Shown here: one piece after another, positions 35,711 to 46,245 of the stretch
Position numbering within the stretch: position 1 is the first letter of the stretch
Layout of the letters: the number at the start of each line of letters is the position of its first letter
DNA from: Notospermus geniculatus
Taxonomy: Eukaryota; Nemertea; Pilidiophora; Heteronemertea; Lineidae
NCBI GenBank assembly: GCA_002633025.1
Contig: NMRB01000026.1
Span: 698,967-762,966, forward strand
Direction of reading: 5' to 3'
DNA: 64,000 nt
Program-made: the position numbers and the translations under genes
The notes under the pieces: model-generated
Seen by the model: the letters and a program-made list of their open reading frames with translations, nothing else
Databases searched by the model: none
Told to the model about the DNA's origin: nothing

Positions 35711-36720
35711 TTGAGAGCAACAAGAACAATGGCCCATCTGCCCACCAATCTGAACGTCAGAGAACGATTTGTATCAGCATCGTAACTCTGACGTATATCG
35801 GACAGCGCCATATTGCTCCGGGAACTACTTTGATGAAGATCAGTTTTAAAAGACAGTGTTCAAATCTATTTGAATGATCTAAGTCACCGATTAGGCACTG
35901 TGAGTGTTGCTACATATAGAAAAATGAGTTGAAGCATGTTGCCTTACCTGATGGAGGGTTAGTCACACTATAACAGCACGTTGAACTTCTCAAGTGGTGA
36001 AGCTATGGCGGCCATGTTTGTTTGGTGATCGAGGTGGGGAGGGAGAAAGAGTCACCTAATGCATACGAATTTTTCAATAAAAATCGTTGCAAAATGCACA
36101 TTGCGAAATAACTCACTTTGTGCAAATTGCGAAATAACTCACTTTGTGCAAAGAGGCAAGTCTAAAAGTGCAGTATCAGATGCAGATTCTACGGCACCAC
36201 CCTGTACCAAAAGATTGGCACCAGTCAAACCGCCATTCCCAGACAGTTGCACTGCCTTTTTAGTTGATGGGAAGGTGCATTCGAGGACACAGCAATTTTG
36301 CAATCCTTGGGCAGAATTAGTTTCGGAAGCCCAGATGACAGTGAACAAATTGATCATTGTTTTAGGTATTGTGAGCGAGGACTTTTTGACTTGTGCCTTT
36401 GCACCGGACATCATTCCACGCTCAGTAGGGGTATTATACCACATACCTGTAATTTCGATTTATGCAAAACAGGCTCTCTCTGATGCAACTTTGATGAAAC
36501 ATTTTGGTTTCAATCTCATCAGGTTTATGCAACAAGTTGCATGAAGATGCATATGAAAAGTTGCACTGTGTAAACCGCTCCTTACATGTACATGTACGTC
36601 ATTGCAGTATTCCCCGTCTTCCAACAATTGTGGTCAAAGCATGGAGCTTAGCTCCATGATTCCTGTGTGACCGGAAGATCAGTTCCAAAGGCGGTGAACT
36701 GGTGGAAAGATGACAATATT
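35711..36720. other. Unassigned stretch with one longer open frame
   Basis: A plus-strand frame, 36059-36544 (161 codons), is open, but its minus shadow is open too and I recognise no family. It starts in a 2x26-base repeat (ATTGCGAAATAACTCACTTT at 36100-36151). Its end runs into AAAAGTTGCACTGTGTAAACCGC at about 36557-36580, which resembles the terminal repeat of the Harbinger-like element at 27447. A decayed transposon is more likely than a host gene. Confidence 0.4.
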
Positions 36721-36729
36721 TTCTATGTT

Positions 36730-36993
36730 TTATAGCAAGTTTATTAGTGCCTGAACATTACATATTTTCAGATAGTATTCTAAAAAGTGATGTCTGTTGA
36801 GAAACAGGGCTGTGCTGCGGAATGGACATCTATGGATTTGCAGTGTATCAACCAACAATGAACGGGATGGCTGCATGGCGGTTGTGGATCTTTCATGTAG
36901 CAGGATAAGGAATCGCAGACGGTTTAGGTGGTGGGAAATGGACCTCTTCAAATTTGATAGCATGTCTCCATCAGAGAGTAACTGCATCACAAC
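36730..36993 (-). CDS. Possible terminal exon, unknown protein
   Basis: On the minus strand a good acceptor (ATTCTATTCTTTCAG) at 36994 opens a frame of 87 codons that starts VVMQLLSDGDMLSNLKRS, runs through LRFLILLHERS, and ends at TAA within 10 bases of an AATAAA (36740-36745). Acceptor plus frame plus poly(A) signal suggests the last exon of a gene read leftwards, perhaps including 3' UTR. I do not recognise the protein. The only other minus-strand gene start nearby is the Tudor-like exon at 44056; linking the two is a guess. Confidence 0.3.
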   Translation of the reverse strand, partial: VVMQLLSDGDMLSNLKRSISHHLNRLRFLILLHERSTTAMQPSRSLLVDTLQIHRCPFRSTALFLNRHHFLEYYLKICNVQALINLL

Positions 36994-37211
36994 CTGAAAG
37001 AATAGAATGAAATTTCAGTGCAGAGGGTGCGTCATAGGCCTATAAAGGCCTGAAAACAGGCCGTTAGTGTCAACACGCCCTCTGCACTGATATATTTACA
37101 TGTATCAATTTACATGTATAATAAATTCGTGGGTTAATTCTTCATTAAAACATGCACATGAAAGCATGCCTTAAAACATTTTACATTTAAATAATATAGA
37201 TAGTGTAAACG

Positions 37212-37391
37212 TTCCAAGATGGCCCATATACATGTATGGTCTTCAGCTTTAAACGAGATAGCCTCTCCTCCATCCACGTCACACTAGACTTTGAACAGTC
37301 CGCACAAACATCTATTGCTCCTCCATCCATATATAGTCCATCCTCAATTTCCATCCAGTTTGAAACGGAGTCACATAAAAAGTCCATCATC
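37212..37391 (-). CDS. Possible internal exon, unknown protein
   Basis: Minus-strand acceptor TTGTAAACAATACAG at 37392 opens a frame MMDFLCDSVSNWMEIEDGLY, then GGAIDVCADCSKSS and WMEERLSRLKLKT. The donor is weak (CAT|GTATAT). It lies 220 bases upstream of the possible terminal exon at 36730-36993 and is on the same strand. Unrecognised, low support. Confidence 0.2.
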
Positions 37392-38024
37392 CTGTATTGT
37401 TTACAAATTACAAATGTTTATTTTTACACAGTAGATACTTCAATATTACATCTAAACGGTGAAAAGTACAATAAATTGGTGATGTAGAAATAAGAGAAGA
37501 ACAGAAATGGATCTATGTATGCTTCTTAATTGGTTCTATTTCTTCCTTACAATTAAGCCATTTGTGCTGGGGGTATAGGCCTCTTTCTTTTTCTCTTCCA
37601 CTATACTATACCTATATGTTGATTTAATTTTTGTCTCAGGAGATGGCTTATATAGGCTTTTTAGCCTTCTGCCAAATCCTCTTCTTAATACTTCTGTAAA
37701 TGTATTCTGGAAGTGTGTTAATAAAGTCAAATATGCTTTTAAAAAAGAAATGGATCTCTCTCAGGAATGTACCCTCCCTGCTAGTGTTAGAAGGAAAAAT
37801 GAAACATGTGTAACTATACACAATAAATATATATTGAAAATATGATGATTACCGGTAAATAAGTATTTTTCTTTGCTTCCTGTATTCTTCTTTACTTTCT
37901 TGCACGTGTGCGCGAAAGAGCTGGTGACGTCATCATCACCATGATCGTGAGAGACACTGGTGGCGAAATCTCAAACCTGTGACAGGACCCAGATGGCAAA
38001 AGGTAAACTGAACACAGACTTCGT

Positions 38025-38180
38025 ACACTATTAGGATTAGGTTTAGGGTGAGGGCTTAGGATTAGCATTAGGATTGGGGTTACATTGGGCATTAGGTTAG
38101 GGTAAGGGTTAGGGTTAGCTTAGAATAAGGTTTACGGTTACGGTTAGCATTAGGGTTTGGGTTACGTTCTACGTTTAGAA
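38025..38180. repeat. Degenerate TTAGGG-like repeat
   Basis: About 150 bases built of GTTAGGG, GATTAGG, TTTAGGG, GGTTACG and like hexamers, with few perfect TTAGGG units. It resembles an old interstitial telomere-like tract. Similar C-strand patches (CCTAACCCTAATC) occur at 53650-53690, 55880-55915 and 59105-59215. Confidence 0.6.
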
Positions 38181-38224
38181 CTTGTCTTGTATGAGGCCTG
38201 TATTCAGTTTACCGCTGACAGGCC

Positions 38225-38318
38225 AAGGCCCTAGGCCTACCGGTAGGCCTAGGCCCCCCCAATACTACTATTTTGATGGCAATGCAGTTCAAATGCCTAG
38301 GCCTAGGCCTAGGCCTAG
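38225..38318. repeat. AGGCCT simple repeat
   Basis: AGGCCCTAGGCCTACCGGTAGGCC, in part, and CTAGGCCTAGGCCTAGGCCT at 38296-38318. AGGCCTA hexamers are scattered through the entire window, but only here do they stand in tandem. Confidence 0.8.
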
Positions 38319-38707
38319 ACTTGAACACGCAGTTGTCATCTGTTCTTCTGGGACATTAACCCTAACCAAGTTTCGGTCCGATTCGATTCTTAGCTTGGCC
38401 TCCAGGTGGCCAAAACCAAGTCCTGCAACTTGGGAATGACTTGACCCAGATGTTCGCTCATATGTGCCTCTCTCCGTCATTACACTATTATGTCAACGAG
38501 TGAGCACATGGTCCATGGACCATTTCATTTGGCTTGTCGCCTAAACGGCCCTTATGTGTCGTTTTCTGATGGCGTAAGAACGCGTACTTCATTTGGGTTG
38601 CTTTGGTTTCATTTGTGCATGAACCCATGAAATTAATTCAATTCCATTTTGACATGTGTTGGAATACTACCATGACCTATATACGATCCCTCCGCAGGAA
38701 GAGTCCA

Positions 38708-39035
38708 GGGGCCGTATGCACAAAACATCTTAAGTGTAAAATTTCCCTTATCTTTTGTTTGGAACAATAGTTTAAGGGAAATTTTACACTTAAGGTGTTT
38801 TATGCATACGGCCCCAGGCCCCGTATTCATAAACCTACTTAAGTCAAAGTGTGCTACTTATCTTTTGTGTTGAACAAAGGATAAGTGTCACACTTAGACT
38901 TAAGTAGTTTTATGAATACCAGTCCTGGACCCATGTTCCCGAAGCCCTCGTAAGGTTAACGATGTCGTTACGCTATGCATTTTCCCAGTTTTAACGACAT
39001 CGTTAACCTAACGACGACTTCGGGAACATGGGCCC
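38708..39035. repeat. Three foldback elements end to end
   Basis: Hairpin 1 (38708-38815): GGGGCCGTATGCACAAAACA ... returning as GTTTTATGCATACGGCCCC. Hairpin 2 (38817-38920): GGCCCCGTATTCATAAAC ... GTTTTATGAATACC. Hairpin 3 (38927-39035): GGACCCATGTTCCCGAAG ... CTTCGGGAACATGGGCCC. Each is about 105 bases and folds nearly completely, but their stem sequences differ. They are separated by 1-6 bases. Confidence 0.93.
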
Positions 39036-39475
39036 AGACCTGCTGATGGCAAAGGTGAAACGTCTGACCTCAGCGTCGGAGATTGTACCAACATAAAATA
39101 CCATTGTTCGAATTCGACACACACACGAACAATGCACACCACAAGTGACACCACGCGGCGACTGTGACGACTCGCTCATTCTGGTGTTGGACGCGGAACC
39201 GTGCACATCGAGCTCCGGTGTGAGGGCAAGTACATGTATATCCGATTTATACCATCCGCCGTGGAAGGGCGAGAGCCGAGCAAGGGCTAGAATATTATTC
39301 AGGGTTGGCACTTCCATACTTTTAAATTAGGGACCTTCTCAAAATAAATTTGAAGCCTAAAAGATGAAATTTTTTCATCTCTCTGTGAACCCCCTATCCC
39401 CCCTCAAAAGATGAAAAAGTGNTTAGTTATCTTCCTCCTGCGTGATGTTATCACCCCAAGAGTGGGAGCACGTCC

Positions 39476-39700
39476 ATGCATTTTGGGGTGGGAGGAGGAG
39501 CGGATCGGCAGGAGCGGATCGGCAGAACACCATATTATCAAACTACTTCTTCTTCACACCCTTTCTTTCAAGCCAAAGCAATTGCTGGTATATTTGCAGC
39601 CCAAGAGATATCACTAACTGTTTATTTAGTCCCAGAATCACCAGATAGATTGATGCATGAGAGCAGGGTGTGGTCATTTTGCACAGCACATGGCAGATGA
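39476..39700 (+). CDS. Possible coding exon, unknown protein
   Basis: A plus-strand frame reads FQAKAIAGIFAAQEISLTVY, LVPESPDRLMHES and VWSFCTAHGR. A T-rich stretch ending CTTTCTTTCAAG (about 39560-39572) could be an acceptor. Amino-acid make-up is protein-like, and it lies just upstream of the coding-like exon at 39857/40073 on the same strand, with which it might be spliced. Unrecognised; an N at 39422 lies a short way upstream. Confidence 0.25.
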   Translation: MHFGVGGGADRQERIGRTPYYQTTSSSHPFFQAKAIAGIFAAQEISLTVYLVPESPDRLMHESRVWSFCTAHGR

Positions 39701-39779
39701 TCTTTACTTTGTATGTTTCCCTTTAAATTATCTGCTATTTTTTACCCCCAAACTAATATTGACCTTCAATACTGATTAC

Positions 39780-40215
39780 TGATGCTAAAATAGGGATCTT
39801 TGGATGACTATTACCTGTTGCATAACAATTAGCATCCGACAGAGTGATTATCTTAGGATGAAGACACTCAGTCTGAGTATGGCATTTGGTTCCCAAAGGG
39901 CAGTAAGGTTCTTATGGGTCAGTTCTACCAGTATCAAAGGTCCTCAAGGGACAAGTGCATGTATAAAAAAGAGAAAAAACAGGCTATTGTTCACAAGATG
40001 CTAAAATAGGGATCTTTGGACGACTATTACCTGTTGCATAACAATTAGCATCCGACAGAGTGATTATCTTAGGATGAAGACACTCAGTCTGAGTATGACA
40101 TTTGGTTCCCAAAGGGCAGTGAGGTTCTTATGGGTCAGTTCTACCAGTATCAAAGGTCCTCAAGGGACAAGTGCATGTATAAAAAAGAGAAAAAACAGGC
40201 TATTGTTCACAAGAA
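39780..40215. repeat. 218-bp tandem duplication containing an exon
   Basis: GATGCTAAAATAGGGATC ... ATTGTTCACAAG occurs twice, 39780-39997 and 39998-40215, differing at only a few positions (GGATGACT / GGACGACT; GTATGGCA / GTATGACA; AGTAAGG / AGTGAGG). It duplicates the 5' part of the exon described below, so copy 1 ends prematurely. Confidence 0.93.
39857..40009 (+). pseudogene. Truncated duplicate of the 40073 exon
   Basis: After TTATCTTAG the frame reads DEDTQSEYGIWFPKGSKVLM and continues 47 residues like the exon at 40073, then diverges to MLK and a TAG where the second repeat unit begins. A partial tandem exon duplication; if spliced in, it would truncate the protein. Confidence 0.45.
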
Positions 40216-40324
40216 CAGTGTGCTCTATGTCAGGGTTGAAGTCCCTGAGAATGAGAAGGACCCTCCCCTCTTTGACCTCCTGAGGACTGATCACGTGAGG
40301 ACATTTTGTGCACAGTATCCCTGA
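40073..40324 (+). CDS. Coding-like exon, unknown protein
   Basis: From a TTAG acceptor the frame gives 83 residues: DEDTQSEYDIWFPKGSEVLM, a lysine-rich MYKKEKKQAIVHKNS, YVRVEVPENEKDPP, LFDLLRTDHVRTFCAQYP, then TGA. Three of the differences from the first copy fall at codon positions that change one residue each (G/D, K/E), and the frame is otherwise kept. A GTGAGG donor in RTDH|GTGAGG is an alternative exon end. I know no family with this pattern; a transposon-encoded protein or a host gene are both possible. Confidence 0.4.
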   Translation, partial: DEDTQSEYDIWFPKGSEVLMGQFYQYQRSSRDKCMYKKEKKQAIVHKNSVLYVRVEVPENEKDPPLFDLLRTDHVRTFCAQYP

Positions 40325-40657
40325 GAATGTAGTTTTAAATGTTTTCTGGTTCTGAAATTGATGTTCACAAGTTTTTAATTGGTTCCCTATAGCTTTTGAT
40401 GGTTGAATGCAGAGAGGGTGACTGTTCTGTCTGAAAATCTGAAATTTCCGTTTCTGAAAAGTGTATATTTTTCAGGCCAGTAGTTTACATATTCAAATTT
40501 TATGGCCCCAGTAACTGTTAGGTTTTCTGAATAGACATACTTCTGGGCTGTAGTTTGCAACAAACCAGATTGAAAATGGTTGAGTATCAAACAAGTTATG
40601 GCCAATTTACCAGAAACAGACGGTTTGGAGAAAATAGGGAAAAACGCTTGGAAATTT

Positions 40658-41116
40658 AATTCATTTCCTTTAAAAATAAGGGCCTAAAATGGCCGATATC
40701 TTCAAAACTAAGCCAGATATGAAAGTTTTAGTTATGTTTTTATGTAGAGTTTGATGTTGGAAATAAAATATAAAAAAACACCAAAATTGTTGATTTTTGA
40801 CATGTAACGCAAAATGGACCAGTTCATGACGCATGACCATTGAACACTATTGAACAATACCGGATTTTCTTTACTTTGGCTAAAAAAGTAATGGAAGCGC
40901 CAACCCTGTTATTGAATATTTTTTCCATCCAAATTCATTTCCTTTAAAAATAAGGGCCTAAAATGGCTGATATCTTCAAAACTAAGCCAGATATGAAAGT
41001 TTTAGTTATGTTTTTATGTAGAGTTTGATGTTGGAAATAAAATATAAAAAAACACCAAAATTGTTGATTTTTGACATGTGTAACGCAAAATGGACCAGTT
41101 CATGACGCATGACCAT
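40658..41116. repeat. 190-bp direct repeat pair
   Basis: ATTCATTTCCTTTAAAAATA through GACCAGTTCATGACGCATGA appears at about 40658-40850 and again at 40927-41116, separated by 76 bases. Nearly identical, non-coding. Confidence 0.92.
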
Positions 41117-41119
41117 CCA

Positions 41120-42080
41120 CGATAGCATATTCCTTATTCCACTATTGAAGTCGGGTTCTAAACCACAGTCGGGATAATGGCTGCTGCCCCAGGACACATT
41201 TTAGTCCATATTAGTTTTCGGTGGATAAAGGGTTAAAAAGCAACAAGTGTACCTATCCAGCTCACGTAGGATCAGGAAGGGGTTAAACAGGATATATTTT
41301 CACAATAGCTAATGCCTATCCTTTGTAAACACCAGATGACTGATGCCAGTATTCATTCTGTATCACAAACACTGTTATTTCAATGAGAGTTTGAATTTCC
41401 CACCTTTTGGTGACTGTCCTACACCCACACTCCAGGCAGAGCTGCTCAGTAAGCTGCTCAGATAGTCAAATTTGAAACACCACGTGTCGGGCAGATCCAG
41501 TGCGTCTGGCAGTCGGGGCATGTCCTTGTGCCAAGACAGAAACCCACATAAAGGGCCAGGAACTTCAGAGGAAGGTTTTGGGGATGGATTGGAGACTTTG
41601 AAGGAGAAAATTTCTGTTTTACTTTTAAGTTTTCGAAGCCTTCCGGGAAGAACGTTCAGGATCCGAATGAATCCCGCCGGCGGGACACTGCACAGCTGGT
41701 CAGGCCGGCGTTGCCTTGGTGTAATTGTTGGGTTGAAAATGGGCATTTTGAAAATCACAAAAGATGGGCACAACAATTTAAGGACTTTTCAAGGATTTAT
41801 TGGCTATTTGGTGCAATTCACAGACTTTTCAAGGACCCAGTTCAATTCAATGACTTTTCCAGGATTTAAGGACCGCTACGAACCCTGCTGAGAGGCTTGT
41901 CTCCCCCGAACAAATAGGCTGATCTTACGAAAGTAGCCGAAGCTTCATCGGAAATTCCGAAGTCGCGGACTCACTCGTGAATACGTGTATGTCATAGCAG
42001 AAAGGCCATGTCAGTTGGAACATGGTGCTGTTGTGACTCCGAAAAAGTATTTATTAAGCGAGGAAAGCATTTGGGGTTTC
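41120..42080. other. Open on both strands, unassigned
   Basis: Frames of 133 codons (minus, 41375-41776) and 139 codons (plus, 41472-41891) overlap. Neither has convincing splice borders or known motifs, although both avoid stops over a fairly GC-rich 400 bases. The end of the plus frame consists of repeated GACTTTTCAAGGA / GACTTTTCCAGGA units. I treat it as repeat-derived. Confidence 0.35.
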
Positions 42081-42089
42081 GGGTCCGCT

Positions 42090-42297
42090 TTAAGGTAGGG
42101 TGGTATCCTTGAAATTCCAGGTTTTTCCATTACTTTGCAAATCAAGATAGGGTGGTCACCAATCTAAGATAGGGGGGTGTAATAGAAAACCATTACAAAA
42201 TTGGGCTGTAAGGTAGGGTGGCTACTTCTAAGGTAGGGTGGCAACATGCCAAGATAGGGTGGGCCGCCCTACCTTGGAGCCTTGCGGAGAACACTGC
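42090..42297. repeat. AAGGTAGGGTGG-repeat element ending GGAGAACACTGCC
   Basis: Six or so copies of AAGGTAGGGTGG / AAGATAGGGTGG and one inverted CCACCCTA-type copy (GCCGCCCTACCTTGG). The right end GCGGAGAACACTGCC matches the terminus of the 42805-43133 element, so it is probably a member of the same family with its left end lost. Confidence 0.6.
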
Positions 42298-42312
42298 CTG
42301 TAGTATAGTTCT

Positions 42313-42430
42313 GGGGCCGGTTGCACAAAACTCATGTTAACGTCAAAATCCATTGTCATTTTACGTCATTTAACATGATGTTAGCGCTAACATCATGTTA
42401 GCGCTAACATGAGTTTTGTGCAACCCAGCC
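42313..42430. repeat. Foldback element
   Basis: GGCCGGTTGCACAAAACTCA on the left is complemented by TGAGTTTTGTGCAACC on the right; the centre holds ATGTTAGCGCTAACAT twice. 118 bases, nearly fully paired. Its head resembles those of the 38708 and 38817 hairpins. Confidence 0.92.
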
Positions 42431-42804
42431 CTGACCAATATTGCACATTGTGCACTATGTTTTGATATTTTACTAAATACTGCTGGGAATGTTAGAGTGA
42501 GGGACTACAAATTTACAACACATATCACATAAAGATAATGAAAGTTTATGGGTTAGTGTGAAAAGGGCAAAAGGCATGAAAGGTGGGAAGGAGAGAATGC
42601 ATGCCATACTTACCCCTAAAATTTTCAATTACAAAAGAACTCCATGCACAAGGCCTACATGTATGGTAATCATAGGCCTACTGGTACACCACACAATCAG
42701 CTGATTTATGAAAGCCACGATTTGTTCAAGCAGTGGACTCTTTTTTTCAACTTTGATCCCTCCGATCACACCACATTGAGAACTCTCACATGACCTACAT
42801 GTAC

Positions 42805-43133
42805 CAGTGTTCTCCAAACCAGATAAAAAAAGGGCGGCCCGCCCCTCTTAAAAATACCGACGGCAAAATCCGCCCCTCTTAAAAACGGCCCGCCCCTCTT
42901 AAAAATTCGTCCGCCCCTCTTAAAAATTCATCCACCTTAATATTTATGATTTAGATCGCTCAATTATGCATCTCAGATGCTCAGAAAACGCATCTCAGAG
43001 CACCTAAAATCCAAATTTCGCTGGAGGAGGGCCACCAGACCCCCGCCAGAAGGCGCCTTTGCCTCCTCGCGCGGTGCCTTTGGCACCAGGCCCATCACCG
43101 CCCCTCTTAGACCAAAACCCGTGGAGAACACTG
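42805..43133. mobile_element. TIR element with CAGTGTTCTCC ends
   Basis: Left end CAGTGTTCTCCAAACC, right end GTGGAGAACACTG. Inside are five CCGCCCCTCTTAAAAA units. CCTACATGTA stands next to both ends (42794 and 43134), a possible 10-base target duplication, though TACATGTA is common here. A frame reading PPPEGAFASSRGAFGTR crosses it but is not supported as a gene. Confidence 0.7.
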
Positions 43134-44055
43134 CCTACATGTATGCACAGGAGAATTGGACACCCTGCTCTTAGTCTTATCAGTAAACAATTGCCATGAA
43201 CTTAATCTCTTCATTTTTTCATTAAAAGGTCCACGATGTACACGTACCAAGTGCTGACATGTGATACAATACAACTGTTCATTTCTTGCCAGGTACCAAG
43301 ATTTTTCATGTTTTGCATGAAAGTCCCGGTAGCAATGACATTATCGACAGCTCTCACAGATTAAAATTTTTTAACTTGAAGTTAATAGTAATACAAGGTT
43401 TACAGACGGAGGAACCCAGTGCAATGTGGAGAGGGAAGGTCAGTAGACTATGTTAATAGGTGTGATAAGAAAACATTCTGACATACAACACCATACATGT
43501 AGTGACTGTCACTGAGTGACAGTCACCCAGTATGTGAACCGCAGGTGACCACATGCCTAAAACACTCAAATTCCATTCAGAATTTTTAAAAAGATGTATC
43601 ATGAGGTCAATGACTACATGTGCATGTACAGTCACGTACACGTAATAACGAAAGTTGAGTGTGCATGTAGTGGGGCATTTATGTCTCAATCTAAAGACAA
43701 AGATAGTGCGACAATTATGCAGATATTACATGCACAACTGAAAGCACAAGATTTGTTTCCCCAGTGAACAACAAATCAGTAGGCAAAATTGACTGAATCA
43801 GTCATTACTTGGATTGGACATCAAAGTTAATTGCAGATACATTTTTTAAAAACATCCTCTAGGGAGTACGTGGAATTCCTCCAAACGGAAGTTTCACTTT
43901 CAGTGGACCACCTGAACAAATGACATGTTTGTTGTTCACTGTTTCCCAGAGCAGAGAATGATGTGCAGTGCTTAGTGAAATGAACTGGGGTACCATAACC
44001 ATGTAGATCATAGGGTGTTGCGGAGAAGCAGAGGCAAAAGATGACTGAACCTTAC

Positions 44056-44263
44056 TCGAACTTGCTTTTCTGGCAATTGCTGCATAGACCCATCTTCAAA
44101 TTCTAATGTATATTCTCCTACATTGTCAATTACTTTGCAGGGATACCACAGTCCTTTGGAACCATTCCAGTGTGCGAATACATGGTCCCCAACAGCATGT
44201 TGAAGAGTTATTTCTGGACTGCTGGTCATGCTAGGAATCTAACGTGTAGTTTCTATTCTACGT
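44056..44263 (-). CDS. Tudor-like domain protein, first coding exon
   Basis: Minus-strand exon with an acceptor TCTTTTCTTTTTCTCAG, 34 bases of 5' UTR containing an in-frame TAG, then ATG (44229) and 58 codons up to a GTAAGG donor. The peptide MTSSPEITLQHAVGDHVFAH continues WNGSKGLWYPCKVID, then YTLEFEDGSMQQLPEKQVR. The spacing (GDxVxAxW ... WYPxKV ... YxxxFxDG ... LxEKxV) is that of a Tudor-type beta-barrel, and the aromatic pair W/WY is in place. The N-terminal Tudor domain of lamin B receptor has the same position and length, so an LBR-like protein is one option; other chromatin readers are equally possible. No downstream exon was found with certainty. Confidence 0.55.
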
Positions 44264-45660
44264 CTGAGAAAAAGAAAAGAGTGCACATTTAAACCACCAT
44301 CAACAGCAAGCAAAAAGCTAGGAATAGCATATTTACGAGAATCCCACTTTACAAACTTTTCCTAGAAGGAAAGAGTTTGTGACTTGTGTAGAATTCTTGT
44401 AGACATGAATTTTGCATACAGAGAGAATTTTGGTATGACACATTATTTTTCTAAGGTTCCTAGTCTCCCCTAACTTTTAGTGTTTTGTATTCTAAAACCA
44501 TAAAACAATGGCTTGCTCATGATGTAAATAATTCAGACCCAGGCAGATAAAATTTAGTTCACAGTAATGTGTCATGCCAATGTTCCACTCTAGGTTAATG
44601 CCAGCAACAACAAACCCACAACAATTAACGTAAAAATCTCCTGAAGAAAGAAGTTAAAATAGACAATATCAAGATGCCCGGTCTTCCATTGCAATGCAAA
44701 CCTCATTAGGCTTCGATATACTCGATGCAATTTTGAAATGGCAGATATTCATGATGAAGTTCACCACCATACATGTACTCAAATGAAGTGGTAGTCTGAC
44801 GTTTTCAGATGGATAGCCTACATGTACGGCTCTAGGAAAATTCGTCCCCGGAAAATTCGTCCCCGAGGAAAATTAGTCTCCGGAAAATTCGTCCCTGAGG
44901 AGAATTCGTCCCAGGAAAATTAGTCCCCGAGGAAAATTAGTCCCCATGCAGAATACAAATTTATGTATGTCCATGTACTGTAATTGAGGAAGACAAAGTC
45001 TTGATAGTTCTACTCAACTTCCTTATGAACTCAGGAGTGTCAACACCATACCCCTTCTTCTTTTGTTTTAGCCACAGAAGGCATGTTGGAATAGACAGGG
45101 TTTGTGGTCACAGGATAGGGACTTTTTCAGACCCAAACTCAAAGTTTGTCCTGGATAAGAAAGCATGAATTTGTAAGACCGAATACACAACATATCGTAT
45201 TTAATAAATTTGTTGGGCCTACTGATTCTGAATTTAATTCAGGTAAATTACATGTACTGCAATGTCAATATTTCTCAAGTCAGGGCAAATGGGCTAACAC
45301 TAACAGCTATTGAATGCACCCATCATGCCCATGTAAGCCTTTGTTGAAAAGATGAAATTAATATTTTTTAGACCATGTCCACAGTCACACTCACAGCACC
45401 CAAATCACATCCAAATTTTTCGTATCATATAATGTCAAAACACGAAAGGAGTGGATGGAGATTTCATCTTTCACTTCAGCCTTTGCAACGAAGATAGGAA
45501 ATATAGCCAACTTCCTGGGCAAAATTTGAACTTGCCCACATCCAAGCCGCAGGTTTTACTCCAGTTCAGGAGTGCTTTCACCATGTTCACATTATTATAT
45601 TGGAACACTCACTCACGTCAGCAATTTATTTTTCTGAAGCTGTGTGATTAAATGTTGGCA
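44264..45660. other. No supported gene
   Basis: Mostly AT-rich sequence upstream of the Tudor-like exon, where its promoter or 5' UTR exons should lie. Contains the minisatellite below. No exon identified. Confidence 0.4.
44838..44946. repeat. GGAAAATTCGTCCCCG minisatellite
   Basis: Seven imperfect units of 15-18 bases of the form GGAAAATTMGTCCCCG(AG). Head-to-tail, no coding sense. Confidence 0.88.
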
Positions 45661-45663
45661 TGT

Positions 45664-45922
45664 TAATAGACAGCTTGCGAAATTAGCGGCCGCCATCTTT
45701 TTTGGTGACTTTGCCGTTGCTTGGGTTTTTTCAATGAGATTTTGCACTGTCAGAGGCGTTCAAAAAAAGAAAGGTCATACAGTAAGCCACTAGAATTGCA
45801 TTAAAGATATTTTAGCAAGCAAGCAGCTAATAAAATATATTCGAATCATATTTGAAAAAGTTCGAAAATTCGGCCAAGTCGATAAAAAAATGGCGGCCGC
45901 GAATTTCGCAAACTGTCTATTA
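45664..45922. mobile_element. MITE with 38-bp TIRs carrying GGCGGCCGC
   Basis: TAATAGACAGCTTGCGAAAT at the left is matched by ATTTCGCAAACTGTCTATTA at the right, and the arms extend through GCGGCCGCCAT / ATGGCGGCCGC with T-runs and A-runs inside. 259 bases. Internal sequence is not coding. The ATGGCGGCCGC in the arm is not a gene start. Confidence 0.88.
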
Positions 45923-46245
45923 GGCCTATGTCCAGTTATGCCTGGCACTGGTGTTAGCTCCAGCCTCCAGTGTTGAAAATGAAAGTGACCAGGTGCTGAA
46001 TATTTAGACTCTACCACTCCAAAAGAAGAGTGCAGCACCTGACAGTGCAGTAGGATAAGTCATGACATCCCGCACGTCATTTTTGAACTCCATGACGACG
46101 TGCCTCGAAAAAAATCCAGTTGTTTCACTTTTTTCAGCGATCATGTTCATGACGTCAGGAATTTTTTTCCGTCTCACGTCTGGTCAAGACATCATTCATG
46201 AAATCACGGGCAGGACGTCAATCGTCATCACGTCAGGCCCTACCG

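Noticed and set aside
38025-38180. A true telomere or chromosome end
   Set aside because: Few perfect TTAGGG units, mixed variants, and unique sequence on both sides. At most an old interstitial tract.
41375-41891. Overlapping 133- and 139-codon frames as a gene
   Set aside because: Both strands are open, with no recognised family and repeated GACTTTTCAAGGA units at the end. Left unassigned.
42977-43174. Frame reading PPPEGAFASSRGAFGTR as a coding exon
   Set aside because: It crosses the end of a transposable element with CCGCCCCTCTT repeats and has no splice borders.
45885-45900. AAAATGGCGGCCGC as a gene start
   Set aside because: It is part of the terminal inverted repeat of the 45664-45922 element; the same bases occur inverted at 45686.
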